From: Gemmatimonadaceae bacterium | Lineage (GTDB): Bacteria; Latescibacterota; UBA2968; UBA8231 | Length of the DNA: 18,311 nt | Reading direction: 5' to 3' | NCBI GenBank assembly: GCA_002726335.1 | Contig: PBSR01000073.1 | Span: 1-18,311, forward strand | In this document: piece after piece, positions 1 to 7,805 of the stretch | Numbering within the stretch: the stretch's first letter is position 1 | Layout of the letters: each line of letters opens with the position of its first letter | Translations under genes and position numbers: made by a program | Notes under the pieces: generated by a model | What the model was told of the DNA's origin: nothing | Databases searched by the model: none | The model's input: only the letters and a program-made list of their open reading frames with translations

Positions 1-744
1 GTGAAGACGGAGCAGGACCTGAAGGCAGCGCTGCAGATCGCTCAGGCGCGTACCTATGCGACCGACGCTGACGCCGTCACCCACCTGGCCGACCTGAAGG
101 CGAGCGATGCGGCCGTAGCCGCCATGGAGATCCCCGTCCGGCCGTTCTCGGATCTGCTCTATGACCTGGTGGGGCTCACCGAGGGGCCCGTGATTCTTAT
201 GATGGGCTATCCCGAGGTCGATGAGATCGTGGCCGTGCTCGAGGAGAAGCTGGCCGCCTTCGTGCCAGAGCTCGCCGACCTGACGGCCGATGTTGCCTAC
301 TCCCAGGACAATCTGGACCGCCAGTTCCTGGCTCCCTCTCTCTTCGAACAATACATGTCCGACAGCTACCGGCGCACCTGCGAGGCCCTCAACCCGCTGC
401 CCCTCGTCGTCCATGCCGGTGGACCCGTGCGCGACCTTCTGGCCCCCGCCGCAGCGGCGGGCGTGGCGGGCATGGAGGGTGTCTGTGGTCCTCCTCAGAG
501 CGACGCCGCCCTGGCCGACGCCCGCCACGTGGCTGGAGCGGGCCTGGCTCTGTGGGGCGGCATTCCCCAGGACGCCCTGCTGGCCACGACGGGGGAGGAT
601 GATTTCGAAGCTACCGTCGCCGGTGCCGCGCAGGAAGCGGCCGGTGTTGCCGGAGCCATCCTGGGAGTGGCTGACCGTGTCCCCGTCGATGCTGACCCGG
701 CGCGCCTGGCCGCACTCCCGGAGCTGATCCGGTCGGCCACCTGA
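1..744 (+). CDS. URO-D-like (uroporphyrinogen decarboxylase superfamily) protein, 3' part
   Basis: The frame is open from the first base of the window, so the gene very probably begins upstream; the GTG at position 1 has no visible ribosome site and should not be taken as the start. The 247 visible residues match the C-terminal two thirds of the URO-D/COG0407 superfamily of roughly 340-370 residue TIM barrels, which includes haem-pathway UroD and corrinoid methyltransferases. Recognisable segments are GPVILMMGYPEVDE near residue 62, a conserved strand ending in HAGGPV at 138-143, and LALWGGIPQDALLAT near 182. In methyltransferase-type members the HAGG position usually reads H-x-C-G and binds zinc; here the cysteine is missing, so a zinc-thiolate methyltransferase reaction is unlikely in this copy. 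The actual reaction is unknown. A second family member lies at 15915-16997. Family assignment is fairly sure, function is not. Confidence 0.75.
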   Translation: MKTEQDLKAALQIAQARTYATDADAVTHLADLKASDAAVAAMEIPVRPFSDLLYDLVGLTEGPVILMMGYPEVDEIVAVLEEKLAAFVPELADLTADVAYSQDNLDRQFLAPSLFEQYMSDSYRRTCEALNPLPLVVHAGGPVRDLLAPAAAAGVAGMEGVCGPPQSDAALADARHVAGAGLALWGGIPQDALLATTGEDDFEATVAGAAQEAAGVAGAILGVADRVPVDADPARLAALPELIRSAT

Positions 745-767
745 CCGCTCACGAACGAACGCCTCGA

Positions 768-787
768 ACCAGCCGACTTGCGCTGGT
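768..787. other. Weak inverted repeat between convergent genes
   Basis: Six-base arms ACCAGC (768-773) and GCTGGT (782-787) flank an 8-base loop in the 67-base gap between two convergent genes. It could help termination for either strand, but neither side has a T-run and the stem is short, so this is only a candidate. Confidence 0.2.
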
Positions 788-811
788 GTGAACGCGAAGG
801 CGTATCCCCGG

Positions 812-1429
812 CTACCCCGTCAACGTCCGAATCCCGGAGTCCTCGGCGTCCAGATGAGGGATCGACTTCAGCAGGAACTCGTCCAGCAGTCCCTCCGGCG
901 TCATATCGGAGGTGTCGATCGTGACCTTCCGACGGATCCAGCTCTGTCTTACTTCCACGGCGAAGGCTTCCAGGATATCGGACACGTCGTCCGCGGGCAC
1001 CAGCTGATGCGGGTGGGGTGAGACCTCCATACGCTCGAGGATCACGTTCGGTTGGGCATGCAGGTGGACGAGCATCGTGTTATCGGGCATGTCCGGTTCG
1101 TATTCGCGCACCGGCTGCGCCTTGTCCGGGTAGTAGAAGCGTGGGCCGTAGATGGCCTCTTCGATGTGGAAGCCGCCGAGCAGGATATGGCGGTAGCGGT
1201 GCAGCAGGCGCACGTGGTAGACGAGCTGAAACCGTTGAAAGCGCTCCTTGATGGCAGGCAGCATGTCGAGCATGGCCCCCTGCTCCTCGTCGCTGAGATG
1301 GTAGGCGTCGGGGATGGTGAAGTGGTCGTCCAGGTGGTGCTGGAAACCCCGTTCCCTGCCCCAGTCGTCGAGTCCCTTGATCAGGGTGCTCACGCCACTG
1401 TATTCACAACCCACGGCAACTACACGCAT
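812..1429 (-). CDS. Nucleotide/nucleoside-kinase-like P-loop protein with altered Walker A
   Basis: A 205-residue protein with an excellent ribosome site (AGGAGG, + strand 1438-1443, 8 bases before the ATG). Its layout recalls small P-loop kinases of the thymidylate kinase/deoxynucleoside kinase type: an N-terminal beta strand running into a glycine loop G7-C-E-Y-S-G12-V13-S14-T15, a DDHF segment at 34-37, a basic region around HRYRHILLGG (77-86), a strand plus helix PDNTMLVHLHAQPNVILERM at 115-134, and a C-terminal IDTSDMTPEGLLDEFL segment. A canonical Walker A loop is GxxxxGK[S/T]; here the lysine is valine (V13), so ATP hydrolysis or phosphotransfer may be impaired, or another residue may supply the charge. 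It is transcribed away from the lyase operon at 1540, so the 110-base gap (1430-1539) must hold divergent promoters. I found no convincing -35/-10 pair there. Role unknown; the kinase-like fold is inferred from pattern only. Confidence 0.6.
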   Translation of the reverse strand: MRVVAVGCEYSGVSTLIKGLDDWGRERGFQHHLDDHFTIPDAYHLSDEEQGAMLDMLPAIKERFQRFQLVYHVRLLHRYRHILLGGFHIEEAIYGPRFYYPDKAQPVREYEPDMPDNTMLVHLHAQPNVILERMEVSPHPHQLVPADDVSDILEAFAVEVRQSWIRRKVTIDTSDMTPEGLLDEFLLKSIPHLDAEDSGIRTLTG

Positions 1430-1526
1430 GCTGGCATCCTCCTGAGCGCCCGGCGCGTCAATCGACCGGAGCAGCTGGTAGTCTTTTCTTGTGGCCGGCC
1501 AATATAGGGTTTCCAGACGTACCGAC

Positions 1527-1532
1527 GGGAGG
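1527..1532 (+). promoter_or_regulatory. Ribosome binding site that sets the start of the first lyase
   Basis: GGGAGG lies 7 bases before the GTG at 1540-1542. The same frame is open further upstream to a TTG at 1489, but that codon has no Shine-Dalgarno sequence, and the 17 extra residues show no family feature. The GTG is therefore the preferred start. Confidence 0.7.
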
Positions 1533-1539
1533 CAATCGC

Positions 1540-4500
1540 GTGATCCTACGCAGCAGGCAAGAGGTGGAGCAGGCCCGTGAGAATGTGTCCCGCTACCCGT
1601 GGGCGCGGGACCTTGCCGACCAGGCGATGGCTGCGAGCCAGCCGTTCGTCGACCGCACGGACGAGGAACTGTGGTCTCTGGTGACCGGACAGCAGGTGCC
1701 GCGTGGTATCCACGTGAACCCGGATCTCGGCTGCCCGTCCTGTGGTCGCCGGGTCTACGAGGAGCACGGCAACTACCCGTGGATCCTCGATATCAACAGA
1801 CCTTTCAAGATCGAGTGTCCCTCCTGCGGACAGATCTGGCCCAAGAACGACTTTGATGCCTGGCATGAGAGTGGCCTGGGGCCGGGGGGCGTCTTCGACC
1901 GGGAGCGCGCCGATCACGCACTGCTCGTCAACGAGGAGCATGCCGACGCCACCGACCCCCTGCGCGGCCATGCCGTCGACGACGGTCTGGGCTGGGTCGA
2001 CGAAGAGGGTCAGCGCTGGTGGTTCGTCGCCTACTTCGGCCACTACTGCACCTGGAGTGTGTTGCCCAAGGCGGTGACATCACTGGCCGACGCCTTTCTC
2101 TACACCGGTGACGGGAGCTATGCCCACAAGGGCCTGGTGCTGCTGGACCGGATCGCCGATGTCTATCCGGATATGGACCTGCGGCCGTATTCGGACATGG
2201 ATCTGTACAACTCGCATGGCGGTTCCGGCGAAGGCCGTCTGCAGGGCTGCATCTGGGAGACCTTTATCTCGGAAGGGTTGTCACGCGCCGCCGACGTGTT
2301 GCTCGATGCCGTGGACGGCGATGACGAACTGGTAGATTTCCTCAGCGCCAAAGCCCACCGGTGGCAGCTGTCCAATGACAAGACCTCACCGGGGAGAATC
2401 CGCGACAACATCCGAGACGGACTGTTGCGTCAGTTCATTGCCTCGGTGCGCGATTTCCGCATCCGCGGCAACGAGGGCATGACCCAGACGGCGATGGCCG
2501 CCGCCGCCGCCGTGCTCGATGACCCGCAACAGACACCGTCGGCTCTGGACTGGCTGTTCGAGCCCGGAGCGCGCCGCGTCGGCGGTGGTCACATCCCGGC
2601 CACCCTGGTGGGTGAAGTGGATCGCGATGGCGTCGGCAACGAAGCGTCACCGAGTTATTCCTTCATCTGGATGAATCTGTTCCGGCGCTGTGCGGCAGTA
2701 CTGGAGCGCTGCCGGGAGCATCGCGACTACGATCTTCATCGCGACTACCCGCGACTGCGACGGATGTATGGGGCGCCGCACCGACTGACGGCACTGGACC
2801 GCTACACACCGCGCATTGGTGACACCGGCCGGGCCGGTGATCCGGGGTTGATCTCAGTCGATCTGGAGACGACGATCGAAGTGTTCGACCGCTTCGGCGA
2901 GACCTGGGCGGCCCAGCTGGCGCACCGGCTCAACGGCGATTCGGTGGACGGGATGCACACCTCGGTGTTCGACGTCGAACCCGAGGCCGTGCAGGGCCGG
3001 ATCGCCGAGGTGGTGGACCGCGCCGGCCCGCTGAATCTTGCCAGCGCCAACCTCAACGGCTACGGCCTGGCCATGCTGCGCCACGGCGCCGGCGACGGCC
3101 GTCGCGCCGCCTGGATCTACTACGGACGCAACACCGGTCACGGCCATCGCGACCGACTGAACTACGGGATCTACTACCGTGGTATGGATCTGCTGCCCGA
3201 GATGGGGTACCCGGAATATGCCGACGGCAAGTGGCCCAAGCGTGCCGGCTGGACGATCAACACGATTTCGCACAACACCGTCGTGGTCAACCAGCGCGGG
3301 CAGGACGGCAGCTGGGTGGGACGCTGTCGAATGTTCGCTGCGAGCGCCGGTGCCAGCGTCATCGAAATCGGTTGCGACGAAGTCTATCCCGAGACGAGCG
3401 ACTACCGGCGCACGCTGGCGTGGATCGACGTCTCGGACTCGGAGTCCTATCTCGTGGACATGTTCCGCGTCGCCGGCGGGCAGGACCACGTGCTCAGCTT
3501 CCACTCCGGAGACGGTACGGTGACCGCCGGCGGGTTGGACCTGCAGACCCAGGAGCGTGGCACCTACGCCGGCCCGGATATTCCCTTTGGAGAGCACTAC
3601 GATGGTGAACCGGACGGCAGTTATCGTGGCAGTGGCTTCAGCTATCTGCGCAACGTCGAGACCCAGAGCCGCCCGTCTACGGGATGGTGGGTGGACTGGG
3701 AGCTGGAGGATACCTGGCAGACGCGCATCGGCGACACCGCCGTCCATCTGCGCTATCACGGACTGTCACCCGCGGGAGATGTCAGCCTAGCGTACGGTGA
3801 GCCGCCGAATAACAAGCCGGGCAATCCGAAGCAATTCCGTTACCTGCTGCAGCGCAATCAAGGTCAGGATCTGCGCAGCCTTTTCGTCGGTGTCGTCGAG
3901 CCGTATAGCGGTGATCGACGGACGTTACAGTCGGTGGCGCGTCTCGATCTGGCGCACGAGGGAGCCGCGGCAGTGCGCGTGTGTACGGCGGAGGGACGCA
4001 CCGATACGGTGTTGAGCAGCGATGACGGCGAGACGACTGTGGATCTCGGCGACGGGCTGTCAGTGGCAGCACGGTTCGCCTGGATCGGGCGGGAGGAGGA
4101 CGGTGCGACCGAAATCCTCGTCGTAGGCGGCACGAGGGTGCGTCTGCCGGAGGGTGAGTTGACGCTGGTCCAAGCCGGCTACACCGGCATCGTGCACGAC
4201 TTCGCGCGTGATGAGGCCGGTCCGACCTGGCTGGACGTGGCGGTCGACCTGCCCGTGGCCGATCTGCCCACGGACGGCAGGCTGGACGGGACAGAGCTCC
4301 GAGTGCTCGGCGATTCTCCACGCGACACGTGCTACACGATCGAAGGCGTCACAGCCTCGGAGGCAGGACGATGCCGGCTGGATCTCGGTGACACGACGCT
4401 GGTCCGTGGCTTCGTCGACGATCAGGCCTACGACGCGGGTGTGCTGTACGACGTGGCGGTGGGAGATGGGATCGAGATCCTCAGCGTGCTGCGCTGCCGG

Positions 4501-4569
4501 GTTGGCTCCGGTGGCTGCGAGATTCTGAGCGGCAACGTGGACAGCGCGTGGCGGGCGAAACAGGCATGA
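1540..4569 (+). CDS. Heparinase II/III-family polysaccharide lyase with N-terminal zinc ribbon
   Basis: A 1009-residue protein. Family knowledge: heparinase II/III-like enzymes cleave uronic-acid-containing polysaccharides by beta-elimination, with an (alpha/alpha) toroid followed by beta-sandwich domains. Seen here: a four-cysteine zinc ribbon (CPSC at 65-68 and 93-96) followed by IWPKND; a VDDGLGW segment; a helix-rich middle region; NEASPSY at 367-373, resembling the E-G-S-P-x-Y toroid motif; then the heparinase C-terminal hallmarks GHGHRDRLNY (533-542) and ISHNTVVV (576-583), where catalytic or structural histidines usually sit. The remaining residues are beta-rich. There is no N-terminal signal peptide, which, with the cysteine ribbon, suggests action in the cytoplasm (inference). 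It heads a probable operon: the next gene starts inside its stop codon. A paralogue is at 12334-15648. Substrate (heparinoid, alginate-like or other) cannot be told from sequence. Confidence 0.85.
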   Translation: MILRSRQEVEQARENVSRYPWARDLADQAMAASQPFVDRTDEELWSLVTGQQVPRGIHVNPDLGCPSCGRRVYEEHGNYPWILDINRPFKIECPSCGQIWPKNDFDAWHESGLGPGGVFDRERADHALLVNEEHADATDPLRGHAVDDGLGWVDEEGQRWWFVAYFGHYCTWSVLPKAVTSLADAFLYTGDGSYAHKGLVLLDRIADVYPDMDLRPYSDMDLYNSHGGSGEGRLQGCIWETFISEGLSRAADVLLDAVDGDDELVDFLSAKAHRWQLSNDKTSPGRIRDNIRDGLLRQFIASVRDFRIRGNEGMTQTAMAAAAAVLDDPQQTPSALDWLFEPGARRVGGGHIPATLVGEVDRDGVGNEASPSYSFIWMNLFRRCAAVLERCREHRDYDLHRDYPRLRRMYGAPHRLTALDRYTPRIGDTGRAGDPGLISVDLETTIEVFDRFGETWAAQLAHRLNGDSVDGMHTSVFDVEPEAVQGRIAEVVDRAGPLNLASANLNGYGLAMLRHGAGDGRRAAWIYYGRNTGHGHRDRLNYGIYYRGMDLLPEMGYPEYADGKWPKRAGWTINTISHNTVVVNQRGQDGSWVGRCRMFAASAGASVIEIGCDEVYPETSDYRRTLAWIDVSDSESYLVDMFRVAGGQDHVLSFHSGDGTVTAGGLDLQTQERGTYAGPDIPFGEHYDGEPDGSYRGSGFSYLRNVETQSRPSTGWWVDWELEDTWQTRIGDTAVHLRYHGLSPAGDVSLAYGEPPNNKPGNPKQFRYLLQRNQGQDLRSLFVGVVEPYSGDRRTLQSVARLDLAHEGAAAVRVCTAEGRTDTVLSSDDGETTVDLGDGLSVAARFAWIGREEDGATEILVVGGTRVRLPEGELTLVQAGYTGIVHDFARDEAGPTWLDVAVDLPVADLPTDGRLDGTELRVLGDSPRDTCYTIEGVTASEAGRCRLDLGDTTLVRGFVDDQAYDAGVLYDVAVGDGIEILSVLRCRVGSGGCEILSGNVDSAWRAKQA

Positions 4570-5387
4570 AACTGGGCATCTTCAACAAGGTCTTCGAACG
4601 CGACACGATCGAGGAGAATCTCGCCGCCGTCGCCGCCAGCGGACTCGGCGCCGTACAGCTGAACCTGGAAACGCTGGGCGGCGAGTCCATGCCGGAACAC
4701 GTGCCGGCCGATTTGTGTGCACGCGTGCGCGCCGCACTGGCAGTCAACGACATCGAGCTAGTCGCCGTCTCCGGTACCTGGAACATCATCCATCCGTCCG
4801 AGGGACCGGCCGGTCTGCCACGGCTGCGAGCTCTGGCGGAAGCCTGTCCCGTGCTGGGCACGCAGCTGATCACCATGTGTACCGGCACTCGAGACATGGG
4901 CTACCTGTGGCGGGGCCATCCAGGCAATGACGCGGACGATGCCTGGTCCGACGCAGTGCGCTCCATGGCTGCGGCCACCGCCATCGCCGAGGACGCGGAT
5001 GTGACGCTGGTGTTCGAGCCCGAGGTGAACAATGTCGTCAACACGACGTCGAAAGCCCGACGTCTGCTCGACGAGGTGGCGTCGGCGCACCTGAAGGTCG
5101 TCATCGACGGCGCCAACCTGTTTCAAGCGGGGCAGCTGGCACACATGAGTCACGTGCTGGACGAGGCCTTCCAGCTGCTGGGCGACGACATCCGCATGGC
5201 CCACGCCAAGGATCTGGAGACGGACGGCGACGCCGGGCACCAGGCGGCGGGTACGGGCGTGCTGGACTACGGACACTACCTGATGTGCCTGGATCGGGTC
5301 GGCTTCGACGGTTCGGTGATCCTGCACAGCCTCGAGGAGGCGCAGGTTCCAGCGTCGCGTGACTACGTGCTGGAGCGTATGCCCTGA
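4566..5387 (+). CDS. Sugar phosphate isomerase/epimerase-type TIM-barrel protein
   Basis: A 273-residue protein starting MKLGIFNKVF. The ATG overlaps the TGA of the lyase (ATGA at 4566-4569), so translation is probably coupled; an in-frame GTG at 4548 inside the lyase gene is less likely. The sequence fits the xylose-isomerase-like AP-endonuclease-2 fold (COG1082), whose members isomerise or epimerise sugars using a divalent metal. Candidate metal ligands are E151 or E153 in FEPE, D181 in VVIDGANL, H213 in MAHAKD and E257 in LHSLEE, in the usual order and spacing for the fold. The segments VSGTWNIIHPS (68-78) and GLPRLRALAEACPVLGTQLITM (83-104) are also typical. Being coupled to a polysaccharide lyase, it most likely handles the released uronate or keto-sugar (inference). 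The substrate and the choice between isomerase, epimerase and dehydratase are not determinable. Confidence 0.85.
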   Translation: MKLGIFNKVFERDTIEENLAAVAASGLGAVQLNLETLGGESMPEHVPADLCARVRAALAVNDIELVAVSGTWNIIHPSEGPAGLPRLRALAEACPVLGTQLITMCTGTRDMGYLWRGHPGNDADDAWSDAVRSMAAATAIAEDADVTLVFEPEVNNVVNTTSKARRLLDEVASAHLKVVIDGANLFQAGQLAHMSHVLDEAFQLLGDDIRMAHAKDLETDGDAGHQAAGTGVLDYGHYLMCLDRVGFDGSVILHSLEEAQVPASRDYVLERMP

Positions 5388-5399
5388 ACAGAAAACCAC

Positions 5400-6296
5400 A
5401 TGCCCGACACACAACACACCAGCTACGACGAGGCTGCTGCTGCGGCAAGGTGGATGCTGGTGTGCAACGTCGGGCTCTGCGTCGCCAAACTCGGCAGCGG
5501 CTGGTGGGGCGGATCGTTCCCCCTGCTGGCGGACGGCGTCAACAGTCTGACCGATGTGGGCATGTCACTGGCGCTGATCGGCGGGTTGCGCCTCGCACAA
5601 AGGCCGGCCGATCGCGAGCACCCGTACGGGCATGGGAGGATCGAGCAAGAGATCGCCCGTCTTGTCGCCCTGGGCGTGCTCATCACCGGTGGGCTCATCG
5701 CCGTCGAGGCGCTTCGCCGATTCCCCGTACATCACGAAGCGCCAAGTCCACTGGTCCTGGTGGTCGCGCTGGCGGCGATCCTGGTGAAAGTGGGGATGTT
5801 CCGCTACCAGAACCGGAAGGCGGTGGCGCTGAGCAGCCGTGCTTTGCAGGCCGACGCCATGAATCACAAGTGGGACGTGGCGGCCACCTGCTGCGTGTTG
5901 GCGGGCGCCGGCGCCGTCGGTTGGGGGGGACCAACTTGGAGCCATGTGGACGACCTCGCGGCGATGTCCGTGGGGGCGATCATGGTCGTCACGGCGGCAC
6001 AGACGATCTATGCGGTGAGCTCTGAACTGCTGAATCGCATGCCGCCGGCGTACGTGGTCGAGCAGGTTCGTGCTCTGGCGGAGGCGTTCCCACGGATCCG
6101 CGGTGTGGAGCGGATCGTCGGCAGGCGCTCGGGTATGGGCTTCTTCCTGGATCTGCACCTGGAGGTGGACGGAGAGTTGTCAGTGCGGCAGGCGCACGAA
6201 CTCGGACACCAGGTGAAAGACTGGCTGATGACGGAGCTGCCAGAGATCGCCGACATCGTCGTGCACCTCGAGCCGGGCCGCGACGTGGGCGCGTAA
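5400..6296 (+). CDS. Cation diffusion facilitator (CDF) family metal exporter
   Basis: A 298-residue inner-membrane protein of the CDF family, which exports divalent metals (Zn, Fe, Mn, Co, Ni, Cd) in exchange for protons. About six hydrophobic segments lie near 17-37, 41-65, 87-106, 115-135, 157-176 and 184-207, followed by a cytoplasmic ferredoxin-like C-terminal domain (about 217-292). Family landmarks are LLADGVNSLTDV at 42-53, HPYGHGRIE at 74-82 and ADAMNHKWDV at 151-160. The usual transport-site pairs (H/D-x3-D) read N48-x3-D52 in the second helix and N155-x3-D159 in the fifth by my alignment, so this is not the classic zinc set; asparagine at the second-helix position recalls manganese-type CDFs. 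The ATG is 12 bases after the isomerase stop, with no clear ribosome site, so it probably shares that transcript. Its stop lies 6 bases from the convergent frdD stop. The metal carried is uncertain. Confidence 0.9.
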   Translation: MPDTQHTSYDEAAAAARWMLVCNVGLCVAKLGSGWWGGSFPLLADGVNSLTDVGMSLALIGGLRLAQRPADREHPYGHGRIEQEIARLVALGVLITGGLIAVEALRRFPVHHEAPSPLVLVVALAAILVKVGMFRYQNRKAVALSSRALQADAMNHKWDVAATCCVLAGAGAVGWGGPTWSHVDDLAAMSVGAIMVVTAAQTIYAVSSELLNRMPPAYVVEQVRALAEAFPRIRGVERIVGRRSGMGFFLDLHLEVDGELSVRQAHELGHQVKDWLMTELPEIADIVVHLEPGRDVGA

Positions 6297-6302
6297 TCCC
6301 AG

Positions 6303-6644
6303 TTACCAGATCACGTACGCGGCGACAAGGCTTCCCGCGAGGGCGCCGCCGTAGCAGATGACGGCGATGAGCTGGAAGAGGTGCTTGAGCTGCAATCCGT
6401 CATACAAGGTGAAGCGAAACCGGTGCGCCCAGTGGAGCAATGACAGACTGATCAGCCCGATGGCACCGAGTCGGGCGATCGGGTGTAGCAGTACGCCCGA
6501 GACCGATTCGTAACTCGGTCCCTCGATCCATCCGAGGGGCGTGGCCAACGCGGCGAGGAACAGCAGGATGGGGACGACCATGGCCGTCAGGGCGCCGCCG
6601 GCGCCGAACAGACTCCACCAGAAGGGATCGTTACTCTTGTTCAC
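6303..6644 (-). CDS. frdD: Fumarate reductase subunit D (membrane anchor)
   Basis: A 113-residue hydrophobic protein with three membrane segments (roughly 19-37, 54-70, 88-110). The N-terminal DPFWWSLFGAGG closely resembles the start of Escherichia coli FrdD, and the length agrees (E. coli about 119). With FrdC it anchors the catalytic FrdAB dimer in the inner membrane and forms the quinol site of the haem-free (type D) quinol:fumarate reductases. The start is a GTG at + strand 6642-6644, preceded by a good ribosome site GAGAGG a few bases upstream; the frdC stop is 10 bases before it. It is the last gene of the frdABCD operon and ends 6 bases from the convergent CDF gene. No hairpin terminator is evident in that gap. 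Confidence 0.88.
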   Translation of the reverse strand: MNKSNDPFWWSLFGAGGALTAMVVPILLFLAALATPLGWIEGPSYESVSGVLLHPIARLGAIGLISLSLLHWAHRFRFTLYDGLQLKHLFQLIAVICYGGALAGSLVAAYVIW

Positions 6645-6654
6645 TATCGACCTC

Positions 6655-7059
6655 TCATCCTGTGACGTACGCCCAGGCGATCACCGCCGAGACGACGAAC
6701 CAGCCCGCATAGTTGCCACCGGCGACCATCAGGTCCGGTACTCTCCACTTCCCGAAGCGGAAGACCATCGCCTTCGGTGACAGGTTGAACCAGGTGATAC
6801 TGTGGTAGAGCACGGCAAACAGGGCGAATACGTTAAGGGTGATCATCAGGGGATGGGTGAGACAGCTCATCAGTTTGGCATAGGTTTCCGGTCCCGAATG
6901 AAGTCCCCAATACAGAAACATCAGCAGGATGGCGCAGTAGGCGATCGCCACGCTCGTCAGCTCGCGGAAGATGAAGCCGATGTATACCCAACGCCTCACC
7001 CACCAGAAGATGGGTTTGGCGTCCCGGTGCCACTTCGGATGGTACAGGGTGTAGGCCAT
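6655..7059 (-). CDS. frdC: Fumarate reductase subunit C (membrane anchor)
   Basis: A 134-residue membrane protein, about the length of E. coli FrdC (131). Its ATG (+ strand 7057-7059) shares a base with the frdB stop (TGATG), so the longer open frame reaching to 7194, inside frdB, is not used. Three hydrophobic segments are visible (about 29-50, 68-86, 110-132). Two residues important for quinone chemistry in E. coli FrdC have counterparts: E33 in FRELTSVAIA and H86 in LYHSITWFNLSPKA. The segment HSGPETYAKLMSCLTHPLMI matches the loop and second helix of the family. It anchors FrdAB and helps form the menaquinol site. No haem-ligand pattern stands out, consistent with the haem-free FrdABCD type. 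Confidence 0.88.
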   Translation of the reverse strand: MAYTLYHPKWHRDAKPIFWWVRRWVYIGFIFRELTSVAIAYCAILLMFLYWGLHSGPETYAKLMSCLTHPLMITLNVFALFAVLYHSITWFNLSPKAMVFRFGKWRVPDLMVAGGNYAGWFVVSAVIAWAYVTG

Positions 7060-7799
7060 CACTTGCCCTTCCGCGTGATCAGAGATTTCCACCAGTCGGT
7101 GGCGCCGGCGAGCTTGTAGCGCTGGATCGCTCCGGCAGGATCCACGTGCTTGGGGCAGGCTTTGGAGCACTCGCCGGCCATGGTGCAGGACCACATCCCC
7201 TCATCGCTGGAGAGCTTGTCCATGCGCTCCTGGTTGCCCTCGTCTCGCGTGTCCATGTTGTACCGTTGTGCCAGGGCCAGGGCGGCAGGCCCGGTGAACG
7301 CCGGTTCCAGGCCGTACACAGGACAAGCTGCGTAACACAGCAGGCAATTGATACACATGGTGTACTGCTTGTAGTCCGACAGCTCCTCCGGGGACTGGCG
7401 GTACTCCCCATCCTCCAGCGGCTTCTCCAGCTCCCGCATGACCCAGGGCTTCACCTCCTTCAGCTTGTCGACGAAGTCGGTGATCTCGACGACGAGATCG
7501 CGCACAACAGGGAAGTGGGTCATCGGCTCGACGCGGATCGGCCCGGGGGCGAAAGACTCGAGAAAAGCAGCGCAGGTCAGGACCGGCTTGCCGTTGAGCA
7601 TCATGCCACAACTGCCGCACACACCCATGCGACAGGACCACCGGTACGACAGCGTGCCGTCGATGTGATCCTTGATGTGGTTGAGGGCGTCGAGCACGAC
7701 CCAGTCCGCTCGCAGGGGGACGTCGTACGACTGAAAAGCGGGCTCGGCGCCGTCTTCGGGCAGGTAGCGAAGCACTTCGAGGGTGATCGTTTCTGACAT
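7059..7799 (-). CDS. frdB: Fumarate reductase iron-sulfur subunit
   Basis: A 246-residue protein, matching E. coli FrdB (244). All three iron-sulfur clusters are represented: [2Fe-2S] by C56, C61, C64 and C76 ([10 protein letters not shown] plus a downstream Cys); [4Fe-4S] by C149, C152, C155 with C159 ([12 protein letters not shown]); [3Fe-4S] by C205, C211, C215 ([17 protein letters not shown]). It passes electrons from menaquinol at FrdCD to the flavin in FrdA, on the cytoplasmic face of the membrane. The gene starts 6 bases after the frdA stop and overlaps frdC by one base. Fumarate reductase is preferred over succinate dehydrogenase because the two anchor genes look like FrdC/FrdD and the order is A-B-C-D. 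Confidence 0.95.
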   Translation of the reverse strand: MSETITLEVLRYLPEDGAEPAFQSYDVPLRADWVVLDALNHIKDHIDGTLSYRWSCRMGVCGSCGMMLNGKPVLTCAAFLESFAPGPIRVEPMTHFPVVRDLVVEITDFVDKLKEVKPWVMRELEKPLEDGEYRQSPEELSDYKQYTMCINCLLCYAACPVYGLEPAFTGPAALALAQRYNMDTRDEGNQERMDKLSSDEGMWSCTMAGECSKACPKHVDPAGAIQRYKLAGATDWWKSLITRKGK

Positions 7800-7805
7800 G
7801 CAGGC

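Noticed and set aside
1492..1499. GGCCGGCC palindrome upstream of the first lyase, also at 15784-15791
   Set aside because: Short GC palindromes are expected by chance at this base composition, and the two contexts share nothing else.
1489..1539. TTG start for the first lyase
   Set aside because: No ribosome site; the GTG at 1540 has GGGAGG at ideal spacing.
2854..3759. A 301-codon minus-strand frame inside the first lyase
   Set aside because: Antisense shadow of a motif-rich coding frame, with no ribosome site and no family pattern.
4548..4565. GTG start for the isomerase, six codons upstream
   Set aside because: It lies inside the lyase gene; the ATG at 4566 gives the typical MKLGIF start and the ATGA overlap.
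6297..6302. Possible terminator between the convergent CDF and frdD genes
   Set aside because: Only 6 bases separate the stop codons and no stem with a T-run is visible around them.
7060..7194. 45-residue N-terminal extension of FrdC
   Set aside because: It lies entirely within frdB; the TGATG overlap gives a start matching the family length.
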